Assembly (NCBI GenBank): GCA_030704615.1
Contig: CM060733.1
Coordinates: 19,468,001 to 19,532,000 of the forward strand
Length of the DNA: 64,000 bases
Reading direction: 5' to 3'
From: Takakia lepidozioides
Lineage: Eukaryota > Streptophyta > Takakiopsida > Takakiales > Takakiaceae
Shown here: piece by piece, positions 24,590 through 35,579 of the stretch
How positions within the stretch are numbered: position 1 is the stretch's first letter
How the letters are laid out: every line of letters starts with the position of its first letter
Notes under the pieces: model-generated
Told to the model about the DNA's origin: nothing
Seen by the model: the letters and a program-made list of their open reading frames with translations, nothing else
Database searches by the model: none
Made by a program: the position numbers and the translations under genes

Positions 24590-27262
24590 TATTTTTATTT
24601 TTTTTGGTCCCATTGACCTTTATAATATGATAGAGTGATTTGGATTTTTTTAATGACATGTTTGTAGAGCCTAAACACTCTTTTATATTTGTTTTTTATC
24701 TAATATACTTTAGCTTAGCCTAAGCCCAATACCCCAAAAATTTCTTTGTAACATTTGAAGCTTGACACCAAAAATTTGCTTTTCTAACTTTTGCATACTA
24801 GAGGGGTTGGAATATTTATTTGAAAGTTTGTATAGGTCCTAAACACTCTCCCATTATTTGCGTCATTCATATCTTTGCTTGTTCTAAACCCTATACCCTA
24901 TAATGTAGTTTCTACGTTTGAAGTTTAATTAATTTTATTTTCCAGCTTATGTATATGATAGAGTCATTGCGATATTTACTTGAAATTTTTTATGTGTTCT
25001 AAACACTATTCCATATTTCTTTTGTACTTGATAGTACTTTTGCTTATCCGAAACCCTAGTATACCCTAAAACCTCATTCAAATCATTTTTCCAGCTTTAG
25101 GTATAATACAATGATTAGATATTACTTGATTGTTCAACATTTTTATATATCCTAAACACTCCTGCATATTTTTATGTGGTTCATAATCTAATTTCTTATA
25201 AACTTTATGCCCCTAAAATCTTATATACCTGTTTGATTCAGCTTGTTAAGAAAGCAAATTTGTACTTTGGGATACAGTGCATTCAAGGTTGGGATGTTTG
25301 ATTGAAAGGTTTTATAGGTTCCATGCACTGTTGTTGTTTTTTTAAAGTTTTTATAAGACCTCGTAGACAAGTCTCTTCCATATTAGTTTTTCATAAGTAC
25401 TTCTGTCCACCTCATATCCATGTTTGAAGCCCAAGCCCCGTTTTTTTTCTTTTCTTTTCTTTTCTTCTGATTATTTCAGCTTTGGGGTACAATAGAGTGG
25501 GGACGTGTTCGGGACATTTGATCGAAACATTTATAGGATTGATTTAGCTCATTAAAATAATTGCTTAGTACTACTTGCAATTTTGTATAAAACTTCCTAA
25601 GCACTTTTCAACCTTTCTTTTACATTGAATAGACTACTAAGACTTTTTTTTGCTAAGCTTTGGGGAAGTTTATAGAAAGGTTGCCCTATTTTTATATGTC
25701 TTAATTTCCACTCTTGTAAATTTATTTGTTGTTGAATCAGTACCAAATTTGCTTACCCTAAACCATAGTACACCTTAAAAATCTTTTTTGATTGTTTGAA
25801 GTTCATTAATTTTTTTTTCTTCAGTCATGAGCATTATGATACAATAGAGTGTCTAGATTTTTGAAATCACATGTTTGTAGGTCCTAAACACTCTTTCATA
25901 TTTGTTTCTTATCTATACTTTAGCTTAATAGCCTAAGCCCAGTACCCCAAAAATAGCTTCTCATTGAACAATATTAGGGTCTTGAATGCCCGCACGTGTG
26001 GTTGCGGCGGGGCCTGCGTGTGGCAGAGGGGTTCAGGAGGGCAGGCGCGCCCCCACCCGGACCCGGCCGGTCCACTGCTGGTTTTAGCCGGCAAGCTAGT
26101 CTGTTGGGGCCCACAAAACATATAATCTAGTCTGCTGGGGCCCACAATATACACATAAATAAACCATTAGTTATTGCAAAGGTTTATAGAAAGTGGTGGG
26201 TAGTGTGGTGGTTAAGAGCAATGGACAATAAACATGAGGTTTGGTGTTTAAATCATGTCAAGTTGTATTGTGGTAGTAATGTGTGTTATTAATTTTTTTT
26301 TTTGTCGAAGGGTCTGCTAGTCCGCTCGTCGGTCTGTTGGAGGGTGTGCCCGGTCTGCTGGAGGTCTGCCGGTCTGCTCGAGGAGGGTCTGCCCAGTCCG
26401 CTCGTCCGTCTGCTGGATGGTCTGCCTATTCGCTAGAAAGTTGGAGTCGGTTTGTTGGAGGCCCAGTCCGCTGGAAGTCCACCGCGGTAGATGCACAAGG
26501 ACTTGGAAAATTTTCAGAATCCGGCCGACCCGGTGAATGGGCGGCGGGCTTATGAGCTCACCCCATGGGCCGTACTGGCGGGGCCCATAGGTGCATTTAA
26601 GATGCTAATATTAAAAAATAAGAGGCCCAAAAAATATCTTTGTAATGTTTGAAGCTCACACAAAAATTATTTTTCTCACTTTGGGGTTGCATACTGGAAT
26701 ATTTAATTGAAAGTTTGTATTGGTCCTAAACACTCTCTTATCATTTATGTCATTCATACTTTTGCTTGTTCCAAATCCTAGTATGCCCTAAAAGCGTAGT
26801 TTCTACGTTTGAGGTTCAATTAGTTTTATTTTCCAGCTTATATGAATGATAGAGTCATTGGGATATTTACTTGAAAATTCTTCTATGTTCTAATTACTCT
26901 TCCCATTTTTTTTTTTGGTACTTGATAGTACTTTTGCTTATCTGAACCTCTATACCCTAAACCGCATTCAAATATTTGAAGTTCATTCAAATCATTTTTC
27001 CAGCTTTGGGTATAAATACAAAGGTTAGATATGACTTGGTTGAATGTTCCTATAGGTCATAAACTTTCATACATATTTTTGTGTGATTCATATTTTTATT
27101 TTTTTTAAATTTTATGCCCCTAAAACCTTATATCAATGTTTGAAGCTCGTTAGAAAAGCAAATTCCTATTTTGGGGTACAACATTTATGTTGAGATATTT
27201 GATTGAAAGTTCTTATAGGTTCCATGCATTTATTTATTTATTTATCCTCCTCATTGATACTT
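24590..27262. repeat. Diverged tandem repeats, period about 165 bp
   Basis: The motif CCTAAACACTC or a close form recurs at 24670, 24838, 24998, 25151 and 25321, then 25596 and 25883, then 26725, 26889, 27058 and 27222. Around it recur ATATTTACTTGAAA, TTGCTTATCCTAAACCC and TTTTCCAGCTT. Units have diverged strongly. The second block copies the order of the first, so a larger duplication followed the tandem growth. The block is split at 25956-26621 by a small transposon. No coding sequence is seen. Confidence 0.7.
25956..26621. mobile_element. Non-autonomous inverted-repeat transposon, about 666 bp
   Basis: The left end starts GCTTCTCATTGAACAATATT and continues AGGGTCTTGAATGC. The reverse complement of the right end reads CCTCTTATTTTTTAATATTA then GCATCTTAAATGC, so imperfect terminal inverted repeats of about 38 bp are present. 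The flanks CCCAAAAATA and CCCAAAAAATA look like a 9-10 bp target duplication. The inside is GC-rich with repeated GTCTGCTGGAG and CCGCTCGTC-like words. The ends resemble the right end of the 35-40 kb element, which suggests a MULE-type family. Confidence 0.65.
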
Positions 27263-29164
27263 TTTTCTTATCCTAAGCCCTACAATACCTCAAAACCGCA
27301 TATCTCGAAGCGAGTCATTGACAAAGATAAATGTACATTGATAGCTTTGGAGTACATTGATAAATTGCTTTGGAGAAATTATTTTGATTGAAATTTTTTA
27401 GAGATTCCATAGATTCTTCCATATTTTATTAATGTTGATTCAGATTTCTCATGTGAGTAAAAAAATAAAAAATAAAAAATGATTTCGATGTACCACTTCG
27501 ATTTTGAATACTTTTCAGTTCGCCTTCCTTTGTATTCATGAATTTATATCCATGGCTGCTCTTTTGAAGGATTCCATTGGATTTGAGATCGACATTTTTT
27601 TTTTATGAAACAAACTATTTATCAAAGTCCGATCTCTATTCTTATAAACTACTAATGTACGCGGAGGCATTTTCAAAAACATATCTTCGTGCGATTGACA
27701 CCCAGTCTTCTCAATGCCGGCCCTATGCGTAGATGTTCTAGTTTCAGTGCTAGGGTGTTTGTGGACGATAGTGCGTATGTATCGGGACAGACTACTTGAC
27801 AACATTATACTTGGTAACGACGTTTCTTCTGCTATAGAGAGAGAGAGAAGAGAGAAGACTCCGGCCAAGGAGACTTCTGCTAATTAATACATATCATTTG
27901 CATTGTCTAATGTATGTCATTCGACTTTGATCATTGATGTCGACGTTTAATGAATTTGGAGTTGAGCAAATTCACTTGAAAGCTAAATTTTGATTCATTG
28001 CTTCATAATATTGTTATTATTTAATTTAATTTAAATGCAACATTATATTAAGTTTTGACCAGATTAAGTCCGAAATTAGTTAAAATTGAGTTCATTTATG
28101 CAAAATGAACATTAGAGTACAAATGAGTTATAACAGTTTAGGTGATGTAAAAGTTCACTTGACCAATTTGAAGTTTTTTGGTTAAACTACATGAAACACG
28201 CAATATTTACAAGTGACATGTTGGTGTATACATGTATAATAAATATATTCATGTACTTATATAAACAATCAACATCACGAACAAAAATACTGCAAATGAT
28301 AAATCTAACAACCTATGCTAATTAGGAGGTTATATATAAGGTCTTCTGTTATATGATATATTTATAAATGACCTTCATAATTGGGGTACCTGTAAATTTT
28401 AAAAATAATAATTGAATTGTTAAGCTCTGTATGTATTTATAAATGATGCTATATATTATTTTATATTTGATCTGTCACATCCATGTGATTTTTAACTGAA
28501 AATATTGTATTGCATATCTAATAATACAAAACATTCCAAGTTTTACGAATATAATATTTCAAACATTTTATAAGTGACATGTTATCGTTTGAACTTTGAA
28601 ATATGTTTGTTCATTATTTATTTATTTAAGTACTGAAATGTAAGCATTATATATCTATAAATCCGACATCCTATGCATAGGTTGCTCATAATCTTCTTGA
28701 ATTCATGGGATACACATAAATGAAGTATGTAAGAATGAATATTAAATCATGAAATATTATCTGCATTTTAATATAAAATTATTTATTTTCTTAAATTCGA
28801 CCTCTCACATTCATGTACGGTGATTTTTAATTAAAAATACCTTATTGCACGTCGATGAAATATTCTATTTATAAGAGTTTGTACACATAAATGGTCAATA
28901 TAATAATAGAAGGTACATGTAAGAATGAATACTGAATTGTGATATTTTATCTGCATTTAATAAGGCTGTTATAAAATAGATTTTAATTCGATCTATCACA
29001 TCTTTGTGATTTTTTAATTCAGAATATTTTATTGCATATCTGATAATAATAAAATTCTTAAGTATTACGAATTAACTAGAAAAGTATAGACTATACGTCC
29101 ACACATATTAGGTCCAATTGTTCTTTAAAATATCATCAAATTATAACGTTATAATCCAACATTC
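27263..29164. other. AT-rich non-coding stretch with three diverged repeat copies
   Basis: Three related blocks at about 28390-28550, 28720-28860 and 28910-29080 share TGTAAGAATGAATA (last two), ATTCGA(C/T)CT(C/A)TCACAT-like sequence, GTGATTTTTAA and TTATTGCA(T/C)(A/G)TC. No gene is supported. Confidence 0.5.
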
Positions 29165-29168
29165 TTAA

Positions 29169-29995
29169 CCCTTAACTTCCTACGCGACCCGTTTCAGGTT
29201 GCGCCGTTTGAATGAACCATCCTAATTTTGCAGATGAATTTTTTACCATTCATTCCTTCTGAGCATTTATAGCGCATGAGGTGGCCCACCTGTTCCAATT
29301 TATTGCATGCCATTTGGAGCATGCATGCGACTTCCAAATTTTTCTGAAGGGACAGGGGTCAAAAAAATTATTGGGTAGAGGGGAGTTGACTTTAGACGTG
29401 GGCCCCCCTCATTGGGCCATTGAAGCATATTAGCAAGGATGCCAACACTATTTGATGCTACCTGACCTATTTGAAATTCGGTTTTCACCTATAGATCCTA
29501 TTGAAAATTTTCCTAGTGCTTATGGGTATTGTAAGACAACCCCTCAGAGGAGGGATTTGTGTAATTATGGTTTTTGGGATGACATGTTTTGGAGGAAAAC
29601 TTCATGCTTGAGGGGTGAATATGTCAACCCTCACCAAAACACATCCAAAGCAGCCTTTGTAGCAAAATGTTGGTTTGATATAAAATTTGGCATGCACTTT
29701 GCATTTGTACTATACATTATGTAAATTTGGGATATCCCTTTTGGAAAATTCAAAAAGCCCCTTTAACATGCCTGGTCAAAGCAAATAAAAGATTTTTCAA
29801 ACCCCCCAAAAAATAAAACGTCTCCAATAAAAAATATAATCTATCAAAGTCAACGGTGAAAATTCCAATTTGGGGAGATGTATGTGTATGGTCAATTTTT
29901 GTGGATGAATGTTGGTGGGTGGGTAGCCTCCAGTTAGTTCCAAGGGGTAGTAATTTTTGAGAGTGAAAAAATTCCATCTTGTAGGAAGTTAAGGG
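29169..29995. mobile_element. piggyBac-like non-autonomous element with TTAA flanks, 827 bp
   Basis: The perfect 15-bp terminal inverted repeat CCCTTAACTTCCTAC (29169-29183) pairs with GTAGGAAGTTAAGGG (29981-29995). Both ends are flanked by TTAA (29165-29168 and 29996-29999). Ends beginning CCC with TTAA target duplication are the signature of the piggyBac superfamily. The interior has a 90-codon plus frame (29452-29724) with no transposase motif that I recognise, so the copy is probably non-autonomous. Confidence 0.65.
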
Positions 29996-30057
29996 TTAAA
30001 GACAATGTCTCATCATATTTGAATTATCCAAATGACATGCATACATGTACATATATG

Positions 30058-30242
30058 CAAATGTGTACATATACTTGTTTTTATCAAAAATTAGGTTGTG
30101 CCAATATGAACATAGTTGTGCCAACAATTGAGTGCCGCCGCGTTGTTGGCACCATTAAGCTTGTTGGTGCCACGAACCTTGTTGGCGCCACCTACGATGT
30201 TGACGCCCACGTTGTTAACAAGTGGTGTGAACAAGTAGGTTG
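30058..30242. repeat. Imperfect minisatellite, GTTGGNGCCAC units
   Basis: Degenerate units of about 24 bp with the core TTGTTGG(T/C)GCCAC recur between 30130 and 30240, interspersed with AC-rich linkers. No coding function is evident. Confidence 0.55.
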
Positions 30243-30264
30243 ATTTATCGTCATACGGCATTCC

Positions 30265-30687
30265 TTACTCTTGAATCTTGCATGCATGCCAGTCTTCCTC
30301 ACTAAGACTGGGGTATGATTCAACAGGTGGTAACTTACCTATTATAGAGCTGGGTTGCAGAAGTTGCATCACAAGGCTATGTATCCCTTGGGCTTGATAG
30401 GCTGGGGAACATTGGGAACACCGGTTAGAAATACTAAGCTCAACGCAGGGAAAGATTACAGTGGGAGTGAAGGCTTGCCAAAATTCTGTCAGGATTACTT
30501 TGCCAATCTTGTAAAGTTGATATTGAAATAAATGCCCAGGCCTGTACAAGTACTGGGGCAAATTAGTATTGCAGAGAAAGTGAACTATCCAATCATACTC
30601 TAGTTTTTCCAACCCAGTAGTTGAAACTTGAAACCTATTGGACTCTACATTCACATAACTCAAAATGTTTTTCTCACCCATATGCAC
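30265..30687 (-). CDS. Hypothetical ORF, 140 aa, unrecognised
   Basis: An open minus-strand frame of 140 codons contains LSISNRCSQCSPAYQ and a hydrophobic/aromatic N-terminal half. I recognise no domain and see no splice support. It lies downstream of the broken PPR gene on the same strand, so it may be a gene remnant or chance. Confidence 0.15.
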   Translation of the reverse strand: MHMGEKNILSYVNVESNRFQVSTTGLEKLEYDWIVHFLCNTNLPQYLYRPGHLFQYQLYKIGKVILTEFWQAFTPTVIFPCVELSISNRCSQCSPAYQAQGIHSLVMQLLQPSSIIGKLPPVESYPSLSEEDWHACKIQE

Positions 30688-31279
30688 TCAGAACCAAGGT
30701 CCCAACCACCTATATACAGCGATTGAGAGGTGTTCTTGGAAGCTTTTCTGTAAAGCAACTTACCGGCTCAAGCTGGATTCAAATGGCAAGGTTTTGGTAA
30801 TGCTGCTTTCTTGTCTTTGTGTAAAGAACTCTGTGGAGACCCACCAGTACCTACGCCCTTCATTCTGCGTCTCATTGTGCCCAACTCATTGTGCCCAATG
30901 TTCCTGGCAATCTGGACTCGATTCCTCTGTCTGCTTCGTGACTCTGCCTTTCAGAAATTTAATCAAGTCGTCTTCATCACCGTGTGGAGCCCACAGAAAG
31001 TATTCAATGACATTATTTCTTCCAACTGCAACTCTTTGCTCAGGAAATAGAATGACAAGTCATGACCTTTTGAGCCCACCTTTGGTGATGCCCGTTTATT
31101 TGTTCCTAGTCATTTGTTTTACCAGTAATCTCCACAAGAACAAACCCCATCTTGGAAGTGGTGAAAGTGGTTAACATCCCATACAACCACTGTTCATCCT
31201 ACAAACTTTGATATAAACTTGGTAGTATGTTCTTGATGATGCGGATAGGTGTTCCGCGTGGAATGTGATGAGCCTGAAA

Positions 31280-31574
31280 GTAATAGTCAGCTTCTTACTG
31301 TGGTGGAAGAGATTATTCCTACTTCCACATCATGGAGTACAAAGTGCATGTCAGGCACATACACATCGCCTTCGACGCCCAGGCAATCTCCTGTGCTCAA
31401 CATGGAGTCCTCCATTGGTGGATACAATTGTCTTCTACACCGGATGTATGTACCTCATTGTGAACCTCAATGTCGTACCCTGGTTCCTTCTGGATACCTG
31501 TCTGCCATCATTTTTCTCGGCTTTGCTTGAGCCTCGCACCTACCAACTGCAGCACAGATGCTCAATAGCAGCGA
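31280..31574 (-). pseudogene. Decayed E/DYW-type C-terminal extension of the PPR gene
   Basis: Beyond the stop of the PPR frame the same reading frame goes on with sequence typical of the PPR E region (SLLLSICAAVGR, RKMMADR) and then YVPDMHFVLHDVE, a hallmark just before the DYW deaminase domain. It is interrupted by two further in-frame stops. No DYW deaminase core (HxE, CxxC) is seen downstream. Confidence 0.75.
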
Positions 31575-33902
31575 TTAAGTTGGAGCATGCTGTGGACCCC
31601 ACTCAAGAAGGCACTTTGCGGCATGTTCTGCTAGTTTCACATCGCCATGAACTCTGCAGGCACCAAGCAAGGCCCCCCACAATGAGGCACCTGGTTCTAT
31701 CGGCATTTTGTTAATGATGTCCTGGGCCTTTTCCAATTGTCCTGCACGGCCGAAAAGGTCTACCATGCAGCTAAAATGCTCCACTGTAGGAGTAACGTCA
31801 TGAACTCGACTCATCGAATCAAAGTAGTACCGGCCTTCTTCCACTAGGCCCCCATGGCTGCATGCAGAGAGAAGACACGTGAAGGTGATACCGTCCAGCT
31901 TTATGCCATCCTGTTGCATTTGCTCAAATAACTTCAGGGCCTCTCGACCACAACCAGTCCGAGCATATCCTGCAATCATTGCATTCCATGTGACCACATT
32001 TCGCAGAGTCATATTGTTGAACACTTCATGTGCATCCTTCATGCTTCCAGATTTGGCATACATATCAGCAAGGGCAGTCTCCAGAATGATATCAGGTGAA
32101 ATTCCAGCTTTGATGATGTCAGCATGGACACCTTTGCCCTTTTCCAGGGCTGCAAGAGTGGCACACGCACTGAGAACGTAAATGAATGTTACACTGTCGG
32201 GCTGCACCCCTTCCCATTGCATTTGTACATACATCTCAAAAGCCTCCCTACCACAACCATGCTGGGCATATCCTGCAATGATGGAGCTCCATGAGACCGC
32301 ATCTCGTTGAGCCATGTTGTCAAACACCATACGCGCCTCCTTCATGCTTCCGCATTTGGAATACATGTTAGCAAGGGCAGTCTCAAGAAGGCCATCTGGC
32401 TCAATTCCAGCTTTGATGAACCCAGCATGGACCTCCTTGCCCTTTTCAAGAGCTCCTAGGCTGGCACATGCATTCAGGATGCAAGTGACTGTCACCCTGT
32501 CTGGAGTCAACCCTTTCTGTATCATTTGCTCATACATATCCAAAGCCTCCCCACCACACCCATGCTGAGCATATCCTGCAATGATTGTGCTCCATGAGAC
32601 CACATCTCTTTGATTCATACTTTTGAACACTTCACGCGCTTCCTTCATGCCCCCGCATTTGGCATACACATCAACAAGGGTATTTTCCAGATTCACACAT
32701 GATGGGATTCCAGCTTTGATGATATCAGCATGGACCTCTTTGCCCTTTGCTAGGGCACCCAGACTGGCACACGCATTGAGAACGCAAATGAACGTGATCC
32801 TGTCGGGTCTCACACCTTCCCGTTGCAATTGCTCATAGATATCCAAAGCCTCCCTGCCACACCCATGCTGAGCATATCCAGCAATCATTGCACTCCATGA
32901 GACCACATTTTGTTTAGCCATATTGTTGAAAATTTGACATGCATCCTTCATGCTTCCACATTTTGCATACATGTCAACAAGGGCAGTCTCCAGAATAATA
33001 TCTGGCTTAATTCCAGATGTGATGAAGTCGGCATGGACCTCCTTGCCCTTTTCTAGGACTGCCAGGTTGGCACACGCATTGAGAACACAAATGAAAGTAA
33101 CTCGGTTGGGAGTCACCCCTTCCCATATCATTTGCTGATACATGCCAAAAGCCTCCTTACCACACCCACAGTGAGCATAAGCAGCAATCATGGCACTCCA
33201 TGAGACCACATTTCGATGAGCCATGTTGTCAAACACTTGACGTGCATCCCTTATGCTCCCACACTTGGCATACATGTCAACAAGCGCAGTCTCCAGAATA
33301 ATATCCAGCTCAATCCCAGCATTGATGATGTCAGCATGGATCTCTTTGCCCTTTCTTAGCATTCCTAGGAGAACGCATGCCTTGAGAACGCAAATGAATG
33401 TGACTCTGTTAGGCATCACCCCATCTTCTATCATCTGCTCGTAGATCTGGAAAGCCTCCCTAGCACACCCATGCTTTGCATACCCTGCCATCATTATGGT
33501 ACGCGCCAACACATCTCGTTCAGGCATTTTGTCAAACACTTTGCGCGCATTCACAACACTCCCGCATTTGGCATACATGTTCATAAGAGTGCTCAGTAGA
33601 AATATATTTGGCTTGATACCACTTTGGAACATGTGGACATGCACGTTCTTTCCCCTTTCAAGATCTTTAGTTTTGATGCACTGCTGCAAGAGACAGAGAT
33701 AGATATTTGAGTCTACAGAAATGCCTCCTTGGTTTAAAATGTGCAGTGCCTCTTTCAGTCGACCTGCCTGACAGAGTGTCCTCACATCCCAACAGGTGTC
33801 AGAAGACTGGTTGGCTCCCTCTTCTGATCCTCTTCCAGACACACTGGTCATGGTGAAGTTTCCTGCAGGTTCAAACAACTGTCCCTGATTCAAACCTGCC
33901 AT
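31575..33902 (-). CDS. PLS-class pentatricopeptide repeat protein, C-terminally truncated
   Basis: The intronless 775-codon frame holds a continuous series of PPR motifs (P, L and S variants), for example GCGREALDIYEQ, FICVLNACASLGALAKGKEV, TALVDMYAKCGSM and VVSWSAMIAGYAQHG, each about 35 residues. PLS PPR proteins bind specific RNA sites in plastids or mitochondria and usually guide C-to-U editing. The frame ends in the E region at SLWGALLGACRVHGDVKLAE plus 18 residues, while intact relatives continue through E+ and DYW domains; remnants of these follow behind the stop. Loss of the deaminase part would remove editing activity unless a partner supplies it. Near-identical neighbouring repeats suggest recent internal duplication. 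It could be a live truncated gene or a young pseudogene. No clear organelle presequence can be judged by eye. Confidence 0.85.
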   Translation of the reverse strand: MAGLNQGQLFEPAGNFTMTSVSGRGSEEGANQSSDTCWDVRTLCQAGRLKEALHILNQGGISVDSNIYLCLLQQCIKTKDLERGKNVHVHMFQSGIKPNIFLLSTLMNMYAKCGSVVNARKVFDKMPERDVLARTIMMAGYAKHGCAREAFQIYEQMIEDGVMPNRVTFICVLKACVLLGMLRKGKEIHADIINAGIELDIILETALVDMYAKCGSIRDARQVFDNMAHRNVVSWSAMIAAYAHCGCGKEAFGMYQQMIWEGVTPNRVTFICVLNACANLAVLEKGKEVHADFITSGIKPDIILETALVDMYAKCGSMKDACQIFNNMAKQNVVSWSAMIAGYAQHGCGREALDIYEQLQREGVRPDRITFICVLNACASLGALAKGKEVHADIIKAGIPSCVNLENTLVDVYAKCGGMKEAREVFKSMNQRDVVSWSTIIAGYAQHGCGGEALDMYEQMIQKGLTPDRVTVTCILNACASLGALEKGKEVHAGFIKAGIEPDGLLETALANMYSKCGSMKEARMVFDNMAQRDAVSWSSIIAGYAQHGCGREAFEMYVQMQWEGVQPDSVTFIYVLSACATLAALEKGKGVHADIIKAGISPDIILETALADMYAKSGSMKDAHEVFNNMTLRNVVTWNAMIAGYARTGCGREALKLFEQMQQDGIKLDGITFTCLLSACSHGGLVEEGRYYFDSMSRVHDVTPTVEHFSCMVDLFGRAGQLEKAQDIINKMPIEPGASLWGALLGACRVHGDVKLAEHAAKCLLEWGPQHAPT

Positions 33903-34073
33903 CCTGCATGACTAATAACTCTTTGTTAAGCTATATCCAAGCTCCTCAATACTTCTCCACGAGGGACAATTTTTGCTATATATCAAGCCTGCAAACTACT
34001 GCTGTTATCTACTTTCAAGAGTGTATTGTATGTTTTTTTAAGTTGGAACGTCAAATCATCATCAGAACAGTAC

Positions 34074-34373
34074 CTGTTGTATGCTCGACCTGGAGCTCTA
34101 TGATGCACACTGACATTAGAAGCATCACCGGATTGTACTCCACCTTGCATTGCTAGCTCTGCTTTCACCCAAGGAGGGGGCACTGTGAGCAATCCGGACC
34201 ATAGAACAAGCCTGGCTAGTTGTGGAATTTTTTGTGCATTTGGCATGGATGCCCAGAAAGGAATTGCATTAAGTACAGCAATCCCCTGCACCAAAGGCGG
34301 CGACATCGCTGCAAGGTAGGTGCCCATGTGTCCCCCCAGCGAGTTCCCTACCACATACTGATTCACCAATCAC
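34074..34373 (-). pseudogene. Alpha/beta-hydrolase exon fragment (pheophytinase-like), frameshifted
   Basis: A minus frame reads YVVGNSLGGHMGTYLAAMSP, with the GxSxG nucleophile elbow, then LVQGIAVLNAIPFWASMPNA and PQLARLVLWSG, matching plant pheophytinase-type hydrolases. An AG acceptor precedes 34373 and a GT donor follows 34074. The start VIGESV is in another frame than VVGNSLGG, so a 2-nt loss has broken it. No neighbouring exons were found, so this is an isolated relic. Confidence 0.6.
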
Positions 34374-34379
34374 CTACAT

Positions 34380-35065
34380 TTTTCCCACATAGAAGGGTAC
34401 CAGTATTGTCAACAATGGCTCCAATAAAGTCAGTTGTCAAGACACTACAACGAAAAAGAAAACGAAATAGAAGACTCAAGGCACTGAAAAATGACCTCGT
34501 CTACAAAGTTGTGAATTTGATCGCACCAACTGATGGGTCGAAACCCCCAATCTCGTGTCTTCATATGAGCCTGTGCAGTCTCCTGCAGTGGAGCTGGATC
34601 ATCCGTTGGCCAGGACTGACCTTGCCCAAGAAAATCAACCGCCTACACTCTAAAATCTTGTCCAAGATCTCGCTCATAATGCAAAGACCCAACCACAAAA
34701 CATGAAAAAGGTAGTAAAGCTGGCACTGCCCTTATGTTCTGGGCGCCAGCTTGCTCAAGTGAACTTGCCATATGTGTCTCCGTTCCCACATATGGCTACA
34801 TATTTGGGATCCTCCTGCGTCTCCATCCAGCCATCCCTTGAGGCGCAGAACCCTGGGTCTCCATCCCCTAGAGGTTGGATTTCAATATCCTGACCCTTGA
34901 AAGATCCCTGTGTATCCAGTGTCTCAACGAAACCACTGGTATTTTCATCCACACTATCTGCAGTTTCAAAACCCACCAATGTGGAATCAATCCAACACGT
35001 AATCCCATCCTGGTCCACTCTTACATGGTTTGATGTGTTCCAACCTTTTTGATGTTCCAACCTTG
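34380..35065. other. Mosaic sequence between hydrolase relic and captured fragment
   Basis: It contains a plus frame with lysine/arginine-rich LQRKRKRNRRLKALKNDL and a 101-codon minus frame (34755-35060), neither of which I recognise. Probably transposon-derived filler. Confidence 0.3.
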
Positions 35066-35298
35066 CCCTAATTGATGTGATTTTTCAGCTATTGTTGGGT
35101 TGAGGCCTTTCGGAGGAGAACAAAGCTAATTCATTTACTTCAATCACATTCTCTCTCTCTCTTTCTACTCCTCCATAAGCCCATCCTGCCCTGACACATT
35201 ATATGACAAGCGTGCAGATCCAGCGAGTTCAGTGGGTTTGCTGAGAGACTGATCCGAGTATTACAGTTGGCGGCAGTTGCCGATTGATTCATCGGTAC
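35066..35298 (+). repeat. Captured copy of a MYND gene intron and exon
   Basis: This stretch matches the reverse complement of about 17258-17489: the 3' part of a MYND gene intron, its CT-rich tract, the acceptor and most of the exon encoding WYEYYSWRQLP. Only about a dozen differences are seen. The intron is kept, so the copy was made from DNA, not mRNA. The exon copy has a TGA where the gene has a tryptophan codon (TGG), so it cannot code. Confidence 0.9.
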
Positions 35299-35579
35299 CC
35301 AGGTCAGAACTTACAGCAGTGAGAATTCCGTCATGCATAGATCGACATTCAACGAAAAATGGCCTAAAGCTCCCAAAAATCCCATCTACTTTAAACGTCT
35401 TTACGACATTTTCACTGAGGAAGACCCGACAGCTCACCGTCTGGTATAGCGCTGGATTACATGGAGTCTGCTCCCTCACCCCTTGGGCAGGTGTGCCATT
35501 TCCTCTTTCAGCACTGTTGTTTATGTTTTAGCACATTGTGAAATTGGGCTAATTTGCCATTTTGCTCGGTATCCTCACA

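Noticed and set aside
31879-33702. Series of plus-strand open frames opposite the PPR gene
   Set aside because: They repeat at the PPR motif period and are antisense shadows of the repeats.
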